Source of the DNA: Chalara sp. BL73
Lineage: Eukaryota; Ascomycota; Leotiomycetes; Helotiales
Direction: 5' to 3'
Assembly: GCA_918026815.1 (NCBI GenBank)
Contig: CAKJVC010000246.1
Location: 62,001 to 126,000 of the forward strand
Length of the DNA: 64,000 nt
The notes below the pieces were generated by a model. That model worked only from the letters and a program-made list of their open reading frames with translations, did no database searches and had not been told where the DNA came from. The translations under genes were made by a program, and so were the position numbers. Below are positions 1 through 13,646 of the stretch, piece after piece (positions within the stretch are counted from its first letter, which is position 1; the number at the start of each line of letters is the position of its first letter).

Positions 1-3000
1 TTACTACCTGACCGACCAGAAGCTCCAACCGGAACGGCTGTGAGTGCATCATCGAGATCTTTTAGATATATCGCTTTACTCATGATTGGATTTGGTCCTA
101 CACCGAGCCTCCCCATGAACTTTGCGGCATTGCGTTCGGACCACCAGCTACTGGCATCTTTCTTAACGATCAGAGTGTTGAACAGGATACTGAATATCAG
201 TGCAAAAACGAGCAACCGGTTGGCAGTGCATGCCCTCCATATTGAACGGATAAGCGCAAACATCCACATCATCACCGATGAAATGCAGCTTTCGCCAAAA
301 GAGCTTAGTGTCTCGAGAGCCATATGAGTGAGGGTTCGCTGCTTGATCTGAGGCCGCTTTGAGCTAGCTGATTGTCTAGGCTCGTATATTGAAATAGCCG
401 TCTGCTGACCAACATCGCCGAAGATGTTGACAGCTCTCTTTGCCTTGCCTTGAGACCCTAGTTGGCGTACTTGATCTGTGATAACATCTGCCAAATCCAA
501 TGCGTCCGAACTGGAGTCGCCAAGGGCTTGTTTTTCAACCAGGTTTTTGGAAAATTTTGGAGTCTTGAACCAGTCGACTTTTGTATAAATAGTCAACTTA
601 CACTTTGCCTTTGAGACGTGAGTGATTACAATTTTCGAGACCAGCATGAAGTCTTTGTGATGAGGTAAATGCCAAGGAGTTTTGTGGTCTATGATAACGT
701 AGCATGTATGCTCATTCAGGATGTCAATTACTTGATAGTCAACCACATTCGCCTGGCGAGCACGGCGGAACATATCTGTGTAATCGATTTGGAACTCGAA
801 ATCGCGACGCATATGGCCCCCCTCTGATGAGACCCAAGGACCTCGTGCGATACGTTGTGCCCTGCGTTCGTGGTAGAGAACTGCAAGCAAGATTAGCTCA
901 CTAATGCTGTGCTGTTAGATGAAGACTGTTCGATATACGTACTGTCAAACACGGTGCTCTTATCACCAAACATAACGTGGAATAATGCCTTAGCCCCTAT
1001 GTCAAATTGTCGTTCGACGGCTTTTTGTTGCATATTTTCAGGTTCGTAGATTACTGGGTGTGTCGGAAAATGGAAAGTAGACACATCTTTGCGTGACCGT
1101 CCTGGATGTATTCCTTTCTCGATATGGATGGGGCGGTGATGTCGACTTCGGCCGGACGCTGTGCCATTATCTATGGGCGTGTTTACATCAACATCTTCCC
1201 AGCTCTCCATACTTGGGCTTCGTGTTGGATCATCCTCTTCCATCTTGATCAGCGCGGTCATTATATCTTCAAGACTCATCTGGTCTTCCGACTGAGATAT
1301 GTCTATTAGGTAGTTAAGCCTATTTTGGAGCAATCGAAGTGGTTCCAGGAACGTCTTGACGGTGATTCTTGTAACATCATCTCCTGCTGCGCCTTCGCGA
1401 AGGTGTAGGAATAGGAAATCACAGTTTTTGCCTGGCGCAGCGGTAACTTCGGTTATGCTCTCCAAGCTTACTCCTGAGATGAGCACTAGACCAAGATGAT
1501 GGCTGTAGAAATATATATCATTTTGAGTTACATAAACTCTGCCTGGGAACTCCTGTTGCTCGTTGGGATTCCATGTGGCCCGGAAGACAAGTAAAACTTT
1601 ATCCTCTCTTGACACATTTGGAAAAAGCATACGGAATTGTGCTTCTTGCGTTTTCAACTCTAACGGATAATTGCTCGGGAAGACCTCAGGTTTGAATTGA
1701 TTGTGTATCTTGGTAGCAGCCTCTACATCTACGCTGACAGTCTGGCGATGCCCGCGCACTGAAGAATTTTCACTACTGATGATTGTAGGCGATGGATCAA
1801 GGGCTTTCAAAGCAGGGCTTGGAGGGGCTGACCGATCCATGGCACTGGAGGCCTTGATTTCTCCCTTTTCAAGTCGATTGATATATCCCCAGTTACTACT
1901 ACCCCACGAGTTCGCCATGATTCCACTCGGCATGCCTCCTGTAGCATCACTTCGCCCAATTCCAATACCACGTTCTCCGCTTGCAATGACAGCAAATTTG
2001 CTCAGATTAGTTGGCGCTGGTGGATTCGCAAGTGTTGAAGGCGCTAAAGTAGTTGTGTGCGTTTCTGAGAACTTTGGTATTGACGGTAATGCGGACTTTT
2101 GGACTGCTGGTGCGACTTGAGACGTTGATGCCCCGGTATAAACGGGCAGAATATTGTGGCTTGCAGATATCAAGCTTGCAATGCCTCCTGCAGATGCTGG
2201 CGAGCTCGATTTCTCTTCTGGAATTATAGTCGGCTTTCTATGAAGGTCAAGCTTCTGCATAATCCTGGTTGCATGGTCCCTGCTACTTTCGCCTTCTTCC
2301 CTTGTCGTAACAGAACGACGGGGCGCCGTAACATCGAAACTATTCCTGGTCGCTAAACCAGCAGCATCAAGCCCTCCTGCGCCACCCAAGGTGTTAGGAG
2401 CAATTGTAGCAAGATCATCACTTCCATAAGCGGCGTTTCCTCCATCTACTGCCTTCGCAGCAAATTCCGGAATGGAGGGCTGTGTAATTGCAAAAGCTGG
2501 ATCAATGCCTCCAGGATGTTTGTAATCATCATTGGCACTAGCTTCAAGCGCCTTCGTTTTCGCTGATTCAAATGTTCCAAGCCATTCCATAAGTTGGGTC
2601 TGGGTTTCCGCTTGCACCAAGATCGCTTGGTTTTTTGTTTTGACTTCGAAGCAGAAGCGGCGCTCTTCTTGTACGGCCGGTTTGACATTGCAGAGAAGCA
2701 CTCCGATTTTCTCGCTTTCCTCAACTCCTCCGGAAACTGCACCTTGGACGAGCCATCCAAAGATCCCGTTCTTGACATAGAACCAACGCCGGACCCAAGT
2801 AGTCCTAGCAGGTTTACCAGAAACTATCCTCAAGAACAACCAGCCCTGCTTCTCTGACCGTTCACGTTCCTTTCCTTGAGATTGTAGATTTAATGTGGAT
2901 GGTCCCTTCGACCCAAGAAAGGCAACGGTAGAAAGGTTATACTCCTCCAATTCTCGAGAAGGTTTCGAAGTTTGAGCTGCATGTTCAGCAATATCCCTTC

Positions 3001-3896
3001 TCGCTATCTGTAGTTCACGCCTGAAGACAGTTTCGCCGACTTCCATCTCTCTGCTCCAACCTCGCACACGGTCCATCTCAGTGCCCCATTTGGTGAAAGT
3101 ATCCGCGTTGGCCTCCTTAGAACGTCTCATCTCTCGCCATTGGTCAGATGAAATCTTCACTAGTAGTTTATCAATAGTATAGCGAAGTTGAGGAGCAAGA
3201 AGGCAGAAGTCCAGAGATGCCTTGAGATATGCTTTTCGAGTTTCGTGGACCTGAAAAGCATCTTCTCTCAATGAGGATGGTTCCTTGGTTTTGGATTGCC
3301 CAACGTATCTTGCTAGAGTATTGTCAAATGTCTTCTGTGATTGTTCTAAATATTTGCGAGCATCCTTGAAGTTTCGTAATCTAGATAGTTGTTAATACAG
3401 CACCGATGCAAGAAAGACAATTCAGCATATGCCATACTCTCCAGCCATAAAAGACTTAATAGGTTCCACTACGTTTGGGTTCATCTTCTTCATCCCAATT
3501 ATTGCTTGCGACCACCATTCTCTTGACCCCTCCCCAAACCTCTTCATAGCCAGAAGCGTATAATCATGGTCGAGGACAGCCTCCGAAACATCCGAAGGCG
3601 GAACTGATCGGGATAGGAAGTTATTGAACGTTTCTTCGAGTGAGGATACGTCATGAACTAGCTTGGATATGGATTTCACATAAGCATCTAGCCATTTTTC
3701 AATGATCTCGACCTGGTCCGCAAAATGTACGGCGGTTGCGCGGAACGTTGGGGAGTCGAGAGCTGCTTCTTTTAAGCCAGCTGGTCTATAACTTCATCTT
3801 AGCAATGAACAGAGGATTCGCAGTGGCAGAGTCTTACATCAAGCTCAATGACCGATTTACAGCCTGCTGGGCGGGCTGGGATACTGGCTCAGACAT
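1..3896 (-). CDS. SIP3/LAM-family sterol/lipid-transfer protein (BAR-PH-GRAM-VASt), 3' end outside window
   Basis: Four exons are visible on the minus strand: 3896-3838, 3785-3438, 3380-943 and 880-1, with GT-AG introns of 52, 57 and 62 nt whose phases all agree. The start MSEPVSQPAQQ leads into a BAR-type helical region (LKEAALDSPTFRATAVHFAD), then a PH domain (GWLFLRIVSGK...TTWVRRWFYVKNG), a low-complexity linker, a GRAM-like domain (FRMLFPNVSREDKVLLVF, RVYVTQNDIYFYS) and a VASt domain spanning the last intron (ALFHVMFGDKS, then LYHERRAQRIARGPW). A hydrophobic segment (RLLVFALIFSILFNTLIV) near position 170 is the predicted membrane anchor. About 1240 residues are seen; the reading frame is still open at position 1, so the C-terminus lies outside. 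The architecture matches yeast Sip3/Lam1, ER-anchored proteins that move sterols at membrane contact sites. Function is inferred from family membership. Confidence 0.88.
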
Positions 3897-4982
3897 CTTA
3901 GGAATTGATCACGGCATCACTATTAACTTCCTTGGGCGATTTCGGGGTCGCGCACAATGAGTGCATGCACTTTCAAGATTGCAATGTGTAGAACAACAAG
4001 AAGGGGCGCGAAATCGATTTATGTCGCCTCGTTCTATTTACGGATCTAAGATCAACGAGGCTTATTCTGCTGCGAGGCGCGGTTCCTACGATAGTCTTTT
4101 GCCTAACATTTGAGGCCAAACTCCATAAAAGCCCACACCCTTCACCAGAAGCTGTGATGAATGCAGATTATTTCACTCTACACCAAAAATTCCTTGTATC
4201 TGCGGCAATTTAACCAATTATTTATGGCATACTAGAAGTCTAGGTAACTGAGCTGTCGTCGAGCTCAATCAATTAGGGTCAAACGGTCTCAGCCTTGCAT
4301 GACAGCCTTGAGATCATTGCGTCGACAACCATGACTGTACAAGCGTATTAAAATGACATTCATGATCATGCCACATTACTATATCATAGGAGGTAAGAAG
4401 ATTACGCCTCGATTGCAGCTCCATAAAGCTATTGCCGGCAAGGACTGGCGGCGCTCATCAGGCATGGCGGAGCATCACAAAATCTATACCTTTAAAAGGC
4501 TGCACATGTCCGTACCCTCCTAATCAATGGACGAAGCCCTAGGCAGGTGAGTAGCGATATCTAGTAATTGCTTTAGTTTGAACTGTGTTTTGGGCTCTAG
4601 TCTTGATGGATTGTGGTTGTGCGGTGTGTCACAGGTTTGGCTACAAAAGCTAGATTATCAATCAACGTGCTTGGTGATGCAGGTATGTATTTTCAAAGGA
4701 ACAACCGTTGGCTTAGGAAACTGAAAGTTAAAACTCACTCAATCGAAACTCAGATTTCTAATCACTGTCGACGTTTCCGGCCAATCATGTTCCTCCAAGG
4801 CTAGATCTCAGCCGCCCTTACTTCATCAATTCATAATGAGGAAAGGCCCACCTCTCTGTGCACACAGAGTATATATAGTTGCTATTGTCTCTATAATAAT
4901 TATTCACACTTCAATCAAATAGAACTTGGCCTTGATACTACAATTCGATCACTGCACAATTCCTTCCCAGCAAAACCATAAA
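3897..4982. other. Intergenic, shared divergent promoter region
   Basis: This 1.1 kb lies between the starts of the SIP3/LAM-like gene (minus) and the short-chain dehydrogenase (plus), so it should hold both promoters. Apart from a TATA-like stretch near the plus-strand gene I see no convincing gene, RNA or repeat. A short ATG frame at 4527 followed by GTGAGT is too small to call. Confidence 0.6.
4870..4877 (+). promoter_or_regulatory. TATA-box-like element of the SDR gene
   Basis: TATATATA sits 113 bp before the ATG at 4983, followed by an A/C/T-rich stretch that would suit a short 5' UTR. This is a sequence match only. Confidence 0.45.
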
Positions 4983-5754
4983 ATGGCGACTCCTGTGTTA
5001 CTCGTTTTGGGTGCTGGGCCTAAAATTGGGCTCGAAGTCGCCAAGGCATTCGCTGCTAAAGGATATAAGATTGCATTGGCTGCAAGAAGTTTCAGCGATG
5101 GTGTTGGTGAAGATGGTTATCTTCGTTTGAAGGTCGATCTTGCAAACACAGAGGAGGTTCCAACAGCGTTTACCAAAGTCACCGAGCAACTTGGTATCCC
5201 TAGTGTTGTAGTATACAATGGTGTGTTTCTATATTTTCTGGTAGTTGTGATGTTCCTGACAAAGACTCTAGGTGCCGATGCTGTCCGCCTCAATCCAGAA
5301 GATCCTCTCTCTGCAGTCGCAATAGAATCAGTCAAACGTGAATTTGCAGTCAACACCTTCTCCCCGGTCCTCGCTGCACAAGAGGCAGTCAAAGGCTTTA
5401 AGAAACTCCCAAGCTCAGCCTCGAGGACCTTCATCTTCACTGGAAATTGCCTGAATATTAAAGTATGGCCTAGCATGTTGACTTTTGGCATGTCCAAGAA
5501 TGCTACGGCACATTTGATTCGGGGTGCATCCATTGCTTACAAAAACCAAGGATTTAAGTAAGTCCTGAAGCTTGATCATATATCGATGTGAGATGTTTAT
5601 AGGGTTTAGATTCTACTACGCCGACCAGCGTCAGGAGGATGGGGGTCCAACCATGCCGGTTGGTGGTCCAGCGGCAGGAGTTGCCTATGTGAGGCTCGCC
5701 GAGGATACCGAGCAAGGCAAGTCCAGCTTCCAGGAGCAAGAATTTCAGATGTAG
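4983..5754 (+). CDS. Atypical short-chain dehydrogenase/reductase (SDR)
   Basis: Three exons, 4983-5220, 5272-5557 and 5610-5754, give 222 residues. Intron phases agree, and the third exon restores the family C-terminus (FYYADQRQEDGG...LAE). The N-terminus has a Rossmann dinucleotide-binding motif (VLGAGPKIGLEVAKAF) and an SDR-like VVYNGAD motif follows. Where classical SDRs have the catalytic YxxxK, this protein reads FGMSK, so the tyrosine is replaced by phenylalanine, and no standard catalytic serine is obvious. Intron 1 is 51 nt with no in-frame stop, so its retention would add 17 residues without breaking the frame. It is probably an NAD(P)-binding protein of the atypical fungal SDR branch; substrate unknown. 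Confidence 0.82.
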
Positions 5755-8700
5755 AGAGTCTCAACGCGTAGTTTATTCTCAAGATATGCATATATTCCTG
5801 AAGCATGCCTTGAGATTAGATAACGCCGAACAACACTTCTACTATAAGACATTATTAGAACAAGAGACTAACTCCAAGCCTCTGATACTAGGTCCATGGG
5901 ACTATACATTTGTAGATGGCAAGGGTTATGTTGAATTCAAACAGTAAGGTGTTGTAAAATACTCCCATCTGGCGAGGATTGAGATTCAAATCGTTAAGCC
6001 CTGGTCCATGATAGAAATGCGATGCTATTAAATTCCTTCTGCTATTAAATGTGCAAAGAACTCAGGTGGACTCGACTTCTTCCGTCTAGGGCATAAATCT
6101 GCAGCTTATTTAAAAAATCGCGTGGTCGCGTGGCCGTATATATCCTCTTAGCCTGTTCATCTTCTTCATTTACTTTTTTCTGGACCCCCAATAAGCCAGA
6201 ACATAGAGCATACACATGCACAATATTGGTAAGAGCCAACAAAGCAGACCTATTGGATTAAGTGATCTTTTTCCACAGCAATTTACAGTTTTTGGACCGT
6301 GTTGCGCTCGCAATTATCCCCATCGAGGATATACGAGGCAGGTTTGCACAATGCATATGCTGCCTTAGTCATAAGGTCGGACTTAAAGGAGCATTCTGAA
6401 TCAAAATTGTTGACAGGCAGGCTAAATCAAGAAATGCTCATCCAACAATGCTCCATCGCCTTACGAAAGATGATCGGGGGATGACCTAATCGGGGGACTT
6501 GAGCGCCTGTCGTCAAATCATGCCATGGTCTGTTCGACTAGTTTCAAAGTGCCGGTGAGACGCCTGAGTACCGCAGCCAGTCATGGACGAGCAATCAAGC
6601 AACCAAGCCCGTTCCTCTTTAAAAGAAGCCAATCCAGTCCGCAGGTTTGCCTTACAGCTCCCCCTGTTCGTCTTGAGAGTAAGTTAAAATCGAAAATGTG
6701 GATTCAACGGCGAAGGAGATCAGACCGACCGCTCGTTCCTGCCTAAAGCGCAAACCACCACCCCCCTTCGGTTCATTGCCCGAGCGATGCTTCTTCACCA
6801 AAAAAAAGCCCTAATCACACCTGGCCAGCAGCATCCCCCCCGGCGAGCATCCCCAAGTCAACTTTGTTCTTATGCATTCATTCTATTCTTCAGCAAAAGG
6901 GTTGTTGCATGCCAAATAGACCGTAATTTCTGTTGGACAAAGGCAGACCCTCGTACATGTGTCGGTGTTTGACTCGTCCGCCCATGAAACAATCTCTGCT
7001 ACTTGATTCTACCGCAAACAGCCTGACAAAACCTGGGGAGCATAGATTTCATACAAAGGTTACATCAAGAAAGCAGTCTCTTGTCCAAACTAAGCGACCC
7101 TGGAGCCTGATCAGGAACTCGATCAATCTGCTGACATGGGGCCATTAGCCAAGCACTTCCTATCGACCGCCTGGTGTTGCAGATCCTGCTGCCATTTGAG
7201 GTTAAATCAAATGAAAGATTTGTGATATACGTGTTGGCCAAAAGGGAAATAGGGACGAGCGGTGCTCGCTCCTATGCAGCAAGTCACTTGGAGGCGAAAT
7301 GTGCGCCTTGCTATACATCCTTGATCCTTTCCTCACCACAGTCGTCACAGTATGAAGGTCATTGCGAGAAATTTCAATTGGATACTGCATCTTCCTGAGA
7401 TAACAGAAGCGAGGCACAAGCGGACCTTCAGACTAGGGTACGGCGGCAGTGGCCTGGCACCCTTGAGGGTTGTTGAATAAATCCTCCGAGAAAGATATAC
7501 AACCTTGCCCCAGAAGACTGGCACGAGGAGCCTATCGACTGGACGATGCACCCCGCAATCAATCTGGAATAGGAACCACATCTCCGCCACATGTTCAACC
7601 TCCGAGAAGGTATGGCATGGCGGTGGTCGGATTAAGAATGTTTGGCGTCAAGGAAGGAGTGGGTTTGATCCATCTTACTCCAACATCGCTATGAACTTCG
7701 CTACGGACGGACATTTAACAGGATTCCAGGCCTCCCCCCCGCAACGGCCCTTTTTTCTCGAGATTCCCATCATCTCCTTTTCCCCTTCATTTCTCTTTAA
7801 ATATTTAGGAAGAAAGTTTGCTCTAGCGCTTGTGCACAGGCTCACCTTGTCGTGCGCCATCACGCGAGAGGGTAGGTTCCAGGCGATGTGGGGGGTTACT
7901 GCGCTCTTCCCTCCCCAAGGTGTTTGAATGAGGTAAAGATCGGGTCCGAGGCTAACGGTGCTCGCCATCTACTGCTGCTGCTAATACTGTAGTCTGTATA
8001 GCCCTGAACTCTGGACACTAATGAGCACTGGATTCGGGCTACTGTACAGCCGTTGAGCCCTGTGAGTATGCACCGCATGCGAGGTATCATGTCTGGCACA
8101 ACATGTACTGTAACTGCTGTGTGATGATCGCTTGCCAAAGGCACTACTGTAGAGCCACTACTGCAGTGCTGCCATGGCTGCTGCAGATCGAGTCCCATCA
8201 GCCCATGTTTACATCTGTCCCTGGTCGTGATATACTTTGTTATTCATGTTATTAGTTTGCGATTGATGCTATTCTACTGCGGACCCCCAAGCAGTGAAGG
8301 AGAATATCGCGATAACCTTGCTTCACCAAGCCAATAAAATAGGACAGGACAGGTCCTTCGATGTGAATGAGATGCGATACCTGGGCAGATACAACAGATT
8401 TGCGACAGCTTGGCTTGGAAGATTTCCGCGTTCCCCCGGTCGTCGTTGCTGAGATGTCTCTTACTCAGTTCCGTCCCCTGCAAGAATGGGAAACTGATCG
8501 TTCCTGCTTTTGGCCCTGTATCACTACCGGTATACATAGGGACTGCACGCACTGTACAGTCGCCAATGCTTGCATGATAACTATCATATATACTGCAATG
8601 ATGTATGCTTTGGAGGCAACTCTACCAAATAAACAATCATCGTCATCATCACCACACCAGTCTTGGATGGACAGAGAGAATAAAACTCCCTTCCTCCTTT

Positions 8701-9430
8701 TCACTACAGTACTAGTCATTGGCTATTCAAAGTGGTCATCAAACATTGAATAATAAAAAGTAATTAGTTGGACTTTACTAACACGGGACAGGGTATTCGC
8801 TGGGGGCGTGTTCAGGGCTTTTGGTTCAATGGACGAGTAATGTAATGCACGAAACAGCGCCGGATTCTCCAGGTTCTTGATGCTCCACCTTCCGACACCC
8901 AACACCCAAATCCATGTTCAGAGCCAGAACCAGAACCTTGCCCCATGCGAAGAGACACCAACCCAAAGAAGGGTGACGACCTCCCATGAACCACCACCAG
9001 CAGCAGCCATTTCACTTGATTCTCCCTTTCTCCTCTTTAACTGTCGTCTTTTCTTCTTTTCACGCGCTCGATCGAGCACAGCTGCATAATATATTTCTAC
9101 TGTCAACCCGATCGTTCGCTACAATACCTACCAAACCTACAATATTATCCCCACATACCGCACGCGGCATTATATATGCATGCTTACCAACTCTCGACCG
9201 TTGATTCATCCATTCCAGTTGGTTTATGAGCGACCTTCCAGAATATCCCTTTCTATACCTACGGCGCACGTAGGACTTACAATTGCATGGCGCAAAGGCA
9301 TTGAGGACATCGACGGTGACGGTCGCAAACATAGTGCGAACAATACCCCGCAATATATGCTGTCGAGCCTCCATAGCTCCGGTTATACTGGGAGAATCCA
9401 GTGACTCGAGCCTGCCAAGCGGAGAAGGTC
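5755..9430. other. Long intergenic/upstream region of the Zn2Cys6 regulator
   Basis: About 3.7 kb without a convincing gene. Open frames here are short, overlap on both strands and show no recognisable family. A cluster of ACTGTA-type hexamers lies at 7.98-8.16 kb. A pyrimidine-rich tract at about 9018-9060 and a TATA-like TTATATATG at about 9170 are plausible promoter or 5' UTR elements of the downstream gene. Small upstream ATG frames (for example 9180-9404) precede its start. Confidence 0.6.
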
Positions 9431-12400
9431 ATGATCCCGAGTCAACAGCTCTTACACAACCAAGTGCGAAGGGCCTCGACATTCGAGACGGCTGGCGGAG
9501 ACACCATGATAGATGCCCCTTTGCAAACCGATCTCCAAGATAGGGGACACTTTATGATGGACAATATACATTCAGGAAACCCATCACTCATACACTCGCC
9601 TGCGCCGTCATTGAATGGAATAGGTAGTCCTCATTTTGCGGACTTCTCCTTCCAGTATCAACGTGTACAGGGACATGGAACGGATGATACACTGGAGGTT
9701 GAGAATTCTCTAGATCCATATAGCTTGGCCTCTAACGAACCGCCATCGGAACACAGGGAATCTATCTCGTCGATTTCAGGGATGCCTAGAGCAAACTTCG
9801 GCAACGCGGTGGCCGCAGGACACGCGGGGAACGCGAGTATCAGCGGAGGGTCAGAGAGTGCCAGCCCGATAAGCGTGCGTGCTGGGGTACTAGACACCGG
9901 TTTTGGGGATGACTTTGGGTTGAACAATATGGCTCCTGTTGACGGAAGTGATTTGGGGGGTAGGACGAGAGAGGAAAAGAACGATCCGACGCCTGCGTGG
10001 AGTGATCTGAAGACCAAAGCCGGGAAGGACCGGAAACGGTTGCCCTTGGCTTGTATAGCTTGTCGAAGGAAAAAAATTAGGTGTTCTGGTGAGAAGCCTG
10101 CCTGTAAGCATTGCTTGCGATCACGGATCCCGTGTGTGTACAAGGTCACCACCCGGAAAGCTGCACCACGGACCGATTATATGGCAATGCTTGATAAGAG
10201 ACTTAAGAGGATGGAAGAACGTATTATCAAGATCGTGCCAAAAGAGGAGCAGGATAGCACGATAGTAGTGACAAGGGCGAATGTCAAACCAGCCATCCCG
10301 GGGACGACTGCTACCAAAGGCTCGTCTACCAAGAAGCGTGGTGCTGACGAAGCATTGGGCCCCGAGTTGGACACTTGGTCGAAATCTGTAGCACATCCCA
10401 ATCTAGACACTGGATCCAAGTCATCCTCACGATTGATACAAGAAGCAGAGGAAAGCAAACTCTTGTGCGAGGGCTCTGAGTCTTTACCTGCAAGGGATAT
10501 CCAAGAACATTTGTCAGAGATATTCTTCGAGAACTTGTATGGCCAGACCTATCATTTGTTACATAAACCAAGTTTCATGAGGAAGCTGAAGTGAGTGCGA
10601 GCCAATTTAATGTGCGATAAACGCTGACGTCTATAGGTCTGGAACACTACCACCCGTTCTCGTTCTTGCAGTATGTGCCATATCTGCACGGTTTTCAACA
10701 CATCCTAAGCTCAATACAACGCCTGCATTTTTAAGGGGTGAGGATTGGGCATCAGCTGCTCGAGATATCGTAATGAAGCGATACGAATGGCCAAATATCA
10801 CGATACTTACCTGTCTTTTGATTCTTGGGTTGCACGAGTTTGGCACCTGTCAAGGTGGTCGAAGCTGGGCCCTAGGTGGACAGGCGATACGGATGGCGTA
10901 TGCTCTCCAACTTCATAAAGACCTCGACCATGATCCCCAAGGACGGAATGGTGCAACTCCCTTGAGTTTCATAGATCGCGAGATCCGACGTAGGACGATG
11001 TGGGCTTGTTTCTTGATGGATAGATTCAACTCTTCAGGCACGGATCGACCAACCTTCATTAAAGAAGAGAATCTTAAAATACCATTACCCATCAAGGAGA
11101 AATACTTTCAGCTTGATATGCCGGGTCCGACCGAGAATCTGAAAGGCGAGATACACCAGCCCGTGACACATGGCATTGGAGAGCTTTCCAACCCAAAAGA
11201 CAATATGGGTGTTGCAGCCCATATGATTAGGTCTATTGTACTATGGGGACGAATTATAAATTATCTCAACTTAGGAGGCAATGAAGAAGATCCTCATCCA
11301 ATGTGGCATCCCGAATCAATATATACGAACCTTATCCAACAAACGGAGGCATTCGAATCCACGCTTCCAGACTCTTTGAAATATGGCCCAGAAAACCTAC
11401 ATACTCACGAGACAGAAGGCCTCGCGAATCAGTTTCTTTTCTTACACATCTCGGTCCAGCAGAACATCCTTTTCATGAATCGTTTTGCTGTGCCAGGACA
11501 CATTGGAGGCAGATTACCCAAGGATGTTCCCAAGGAATTCGTCACCAAAGCTGGTGCAAAAGCATTCGAAGCAGCCAACAGAATTTCAGAGATCATCCGA
11601 GATGGCGAGTCGTTCTTTGTGACTGCTCCTTTCGCTGGATATTGTGCTTTTCTATCCAGCACGGTGCATATATTTGGGGTATTCTCCGGTAATTCGGCTG
11701 TGGAAACCACATCCAAGAAAAACCTGACTACAAATGTTAAATACTTAGCCAAGATGAAGCGATATTGGGGCATGTTCCATTTTATGTCAGAGAATCTCAA
11801 GGATCAGTACCGAAAATATGCAGATGCTTCCCGGCAAGGCGCATCTGATGGTTCCTCCTCAACGCCGGCGGCACACATCTTTCAATACGGAGACTGGTTC
11901 GATCAATACCCTCATGGCGTGTCCCAATCCGACTTTGAAGATCCTACCATCATTGTTAAGAAAGAGAAAGGCGATGACGCCGTCCTAGAACAAAAATCAG
12001 ACTACCACACTGTAGAAGAGTTTTTCCACACTATGACCCCTTCACAACGGCAAGATGTTGCCCGTACACAGAAACGACAAAGTAAGAAACACCGCTCAAT
12101 GCGCAAGGAGAATCTGGATGCCGTCAATACCAATCTTCCAAATTTCCAAGGCATCAACACGCCACACCTCCATGCACATCAGCTTACACCAGGCGGATAC
12201 AATCAAATGTCGCCTATCACTCCAGTCAACATGTATGGTTCGCAACACGATTTCTACGGGCACCTACCTCCGCATCATCAGGGCATGCTACCGCAGCTGG
12301 ATAGACAATTAGTGTTTGGTGCGTATGGCGGCTTGGATCCAAGTAGCCAGATGATAGATCCGGCTCAATGGGAGATGCAGATGGGTGGGATGAACGGCTT

Positions 12401-12527
12401 TGTGGGGGAGCCGAGTAGTGCTTGGTTTATGCCATTTAATATGGAGCCACCAGAAATAGGGCAGGATGGTCCAGATATCTTCAACACAATGGGAGGGGCG
12501 GGATATGGAGGAAATGGGATGGGATAA
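9431..12527 (+). CDS. Zn2Cys6 transcription factor with fungal-specific TF domain
   Basis: Two exons, 9431-10590 and 10637-12527, with a 46 nt intron, encode about 1016 residues. The open frame extends upstream to 9401, but that codon is GTG; the first ATG is 9431 and another is at 9506. A binuclear zinc cluster (LACIACRRKKIRCSG...CKHCLRSRIPC) has cysteines at about 208, 211, 218, 225, 228 and 235 and is followed by a basic linker and short coiled coil (DKRLKRMEERI). The middle region matches the fungal_trans domain (LRGEDWASAARDIVMKRYEW, ILGLHEFG, REIRRRTMWACFLMDRF). Both termini are low-complexity; the C-terminus is rich in Gly, Met, His and Gln and may be an activation region. It is a nuclear DNA-binding regulator; its targets cannot be read from sequence. 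Confidence 0.9.
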
Positions 12528-13646
12528 CGAAGACGAATGAAGGAGAACATGGAGTAATAGTGTGTCCATGCATGTATATTCGTACATTCATATTCACATT
12601 CACGAGTACAGGAGGTATGGGGCGGAGCATTTGGATTCTTAATCACGTATATAGCACCGGCAGGCGAACGCAAAAAGATGATACCATGGGGATATCGGAT
12701 TGACCGGATTGTCTTTGTATATACAACATCATACACTATTAGTGTACACTTAGCACGAGTTTAATGCGATGCAGATGACTATGATAGTTCCAACTGCCTT
12801 TGGAAAACACACTTTTTGCGTCAAGACAATAATCACGAATTTCGCGCTTTCGTATTGATTAACTTGAGTGGGCGTGGGACCCCATGTCGCTGCACATAAA
12901 GATATCTCGTAGTGCCGTAAATAAAAACAATTGGCACAGATAATGGTATATATAGAACAATTTGCAGGAAACTTTATATTAACAGGAAGTGATTTTACAA
13001 GCCGAATCCAAGTCTGTCCTTTTGTTAGCAGCTAGATATACGCGAAAAATGGTTGCGTTCACTACGAGAAAGGACGGATGCTTCAGGGGCAGCACATCTG
13101 GATACATATACGGGGTTAGCAGTTAAGGGATTTATTCTCAAGGGCCGATCAACAAACAAGGCGAAAGAATATTGGAGCTAGGCAGCGGGCGGAACTTGGT
13201 CGATATTATTACCCGGTGCTTTCTTTTGAGGATTATGAGACAGAACTAAAATAAACTAAAAAAGTTTAAAAAAATTGAAAATTAAAAAAAGGTTTCGGAT
13301 GGAATGGAACTCGAGAATGGTCTTTGGCATTGAGACTGTCGTTGCCAAGATCCATATTGACCATGCCTGATTGAGTCTCTACGCTAGCCTAAATGGGAAT
13401 ATCAGAATCTCGAATGTAACTCCAAGCTGCATGAGTCCTCCATCTCCAAACGCTCTTCCTCAGGCTTTATTTTCAGACGGTGAAGTGTGATCGCTTGTCT
13501 CGTATCTGCCACTTTCCAAAGATCCTATCTAAATTAAACTCTTTCACATCTCGGGAAACCACATTTTGTCAGCCAGGAAAACACGTGAAACCACCTAAGA
13601 ATTGTTAATATTAGAGTGTTCACCATCCGTGTTATAAGTCGCGTCA
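12528..13646. other. Intergenic, 3' UTR and promoter region
   Basis: This 1.1 kb holds the 3' flank of the Zn2Cys6 gene and the promoter of the lipid-droplet hydrolase gene. An A-rich run lies at about 13245-13290. I see no gene or RNA. Confidence 0.6.

Noticed and set aside
7505..7968. Overlapping open frames of 140 and 97 codons on opposite strands
   Set aside because: Both lack domains, sit in the long upstream region of a regulator gene and have no splice-supported extensions.
9401..9430. N-terminal extension of the first Zn2Cys6 protein starting at 9401
   Set aside because: The codon at 9401 is GTG. The first ATG in frame is 9431, so the extension was not used.
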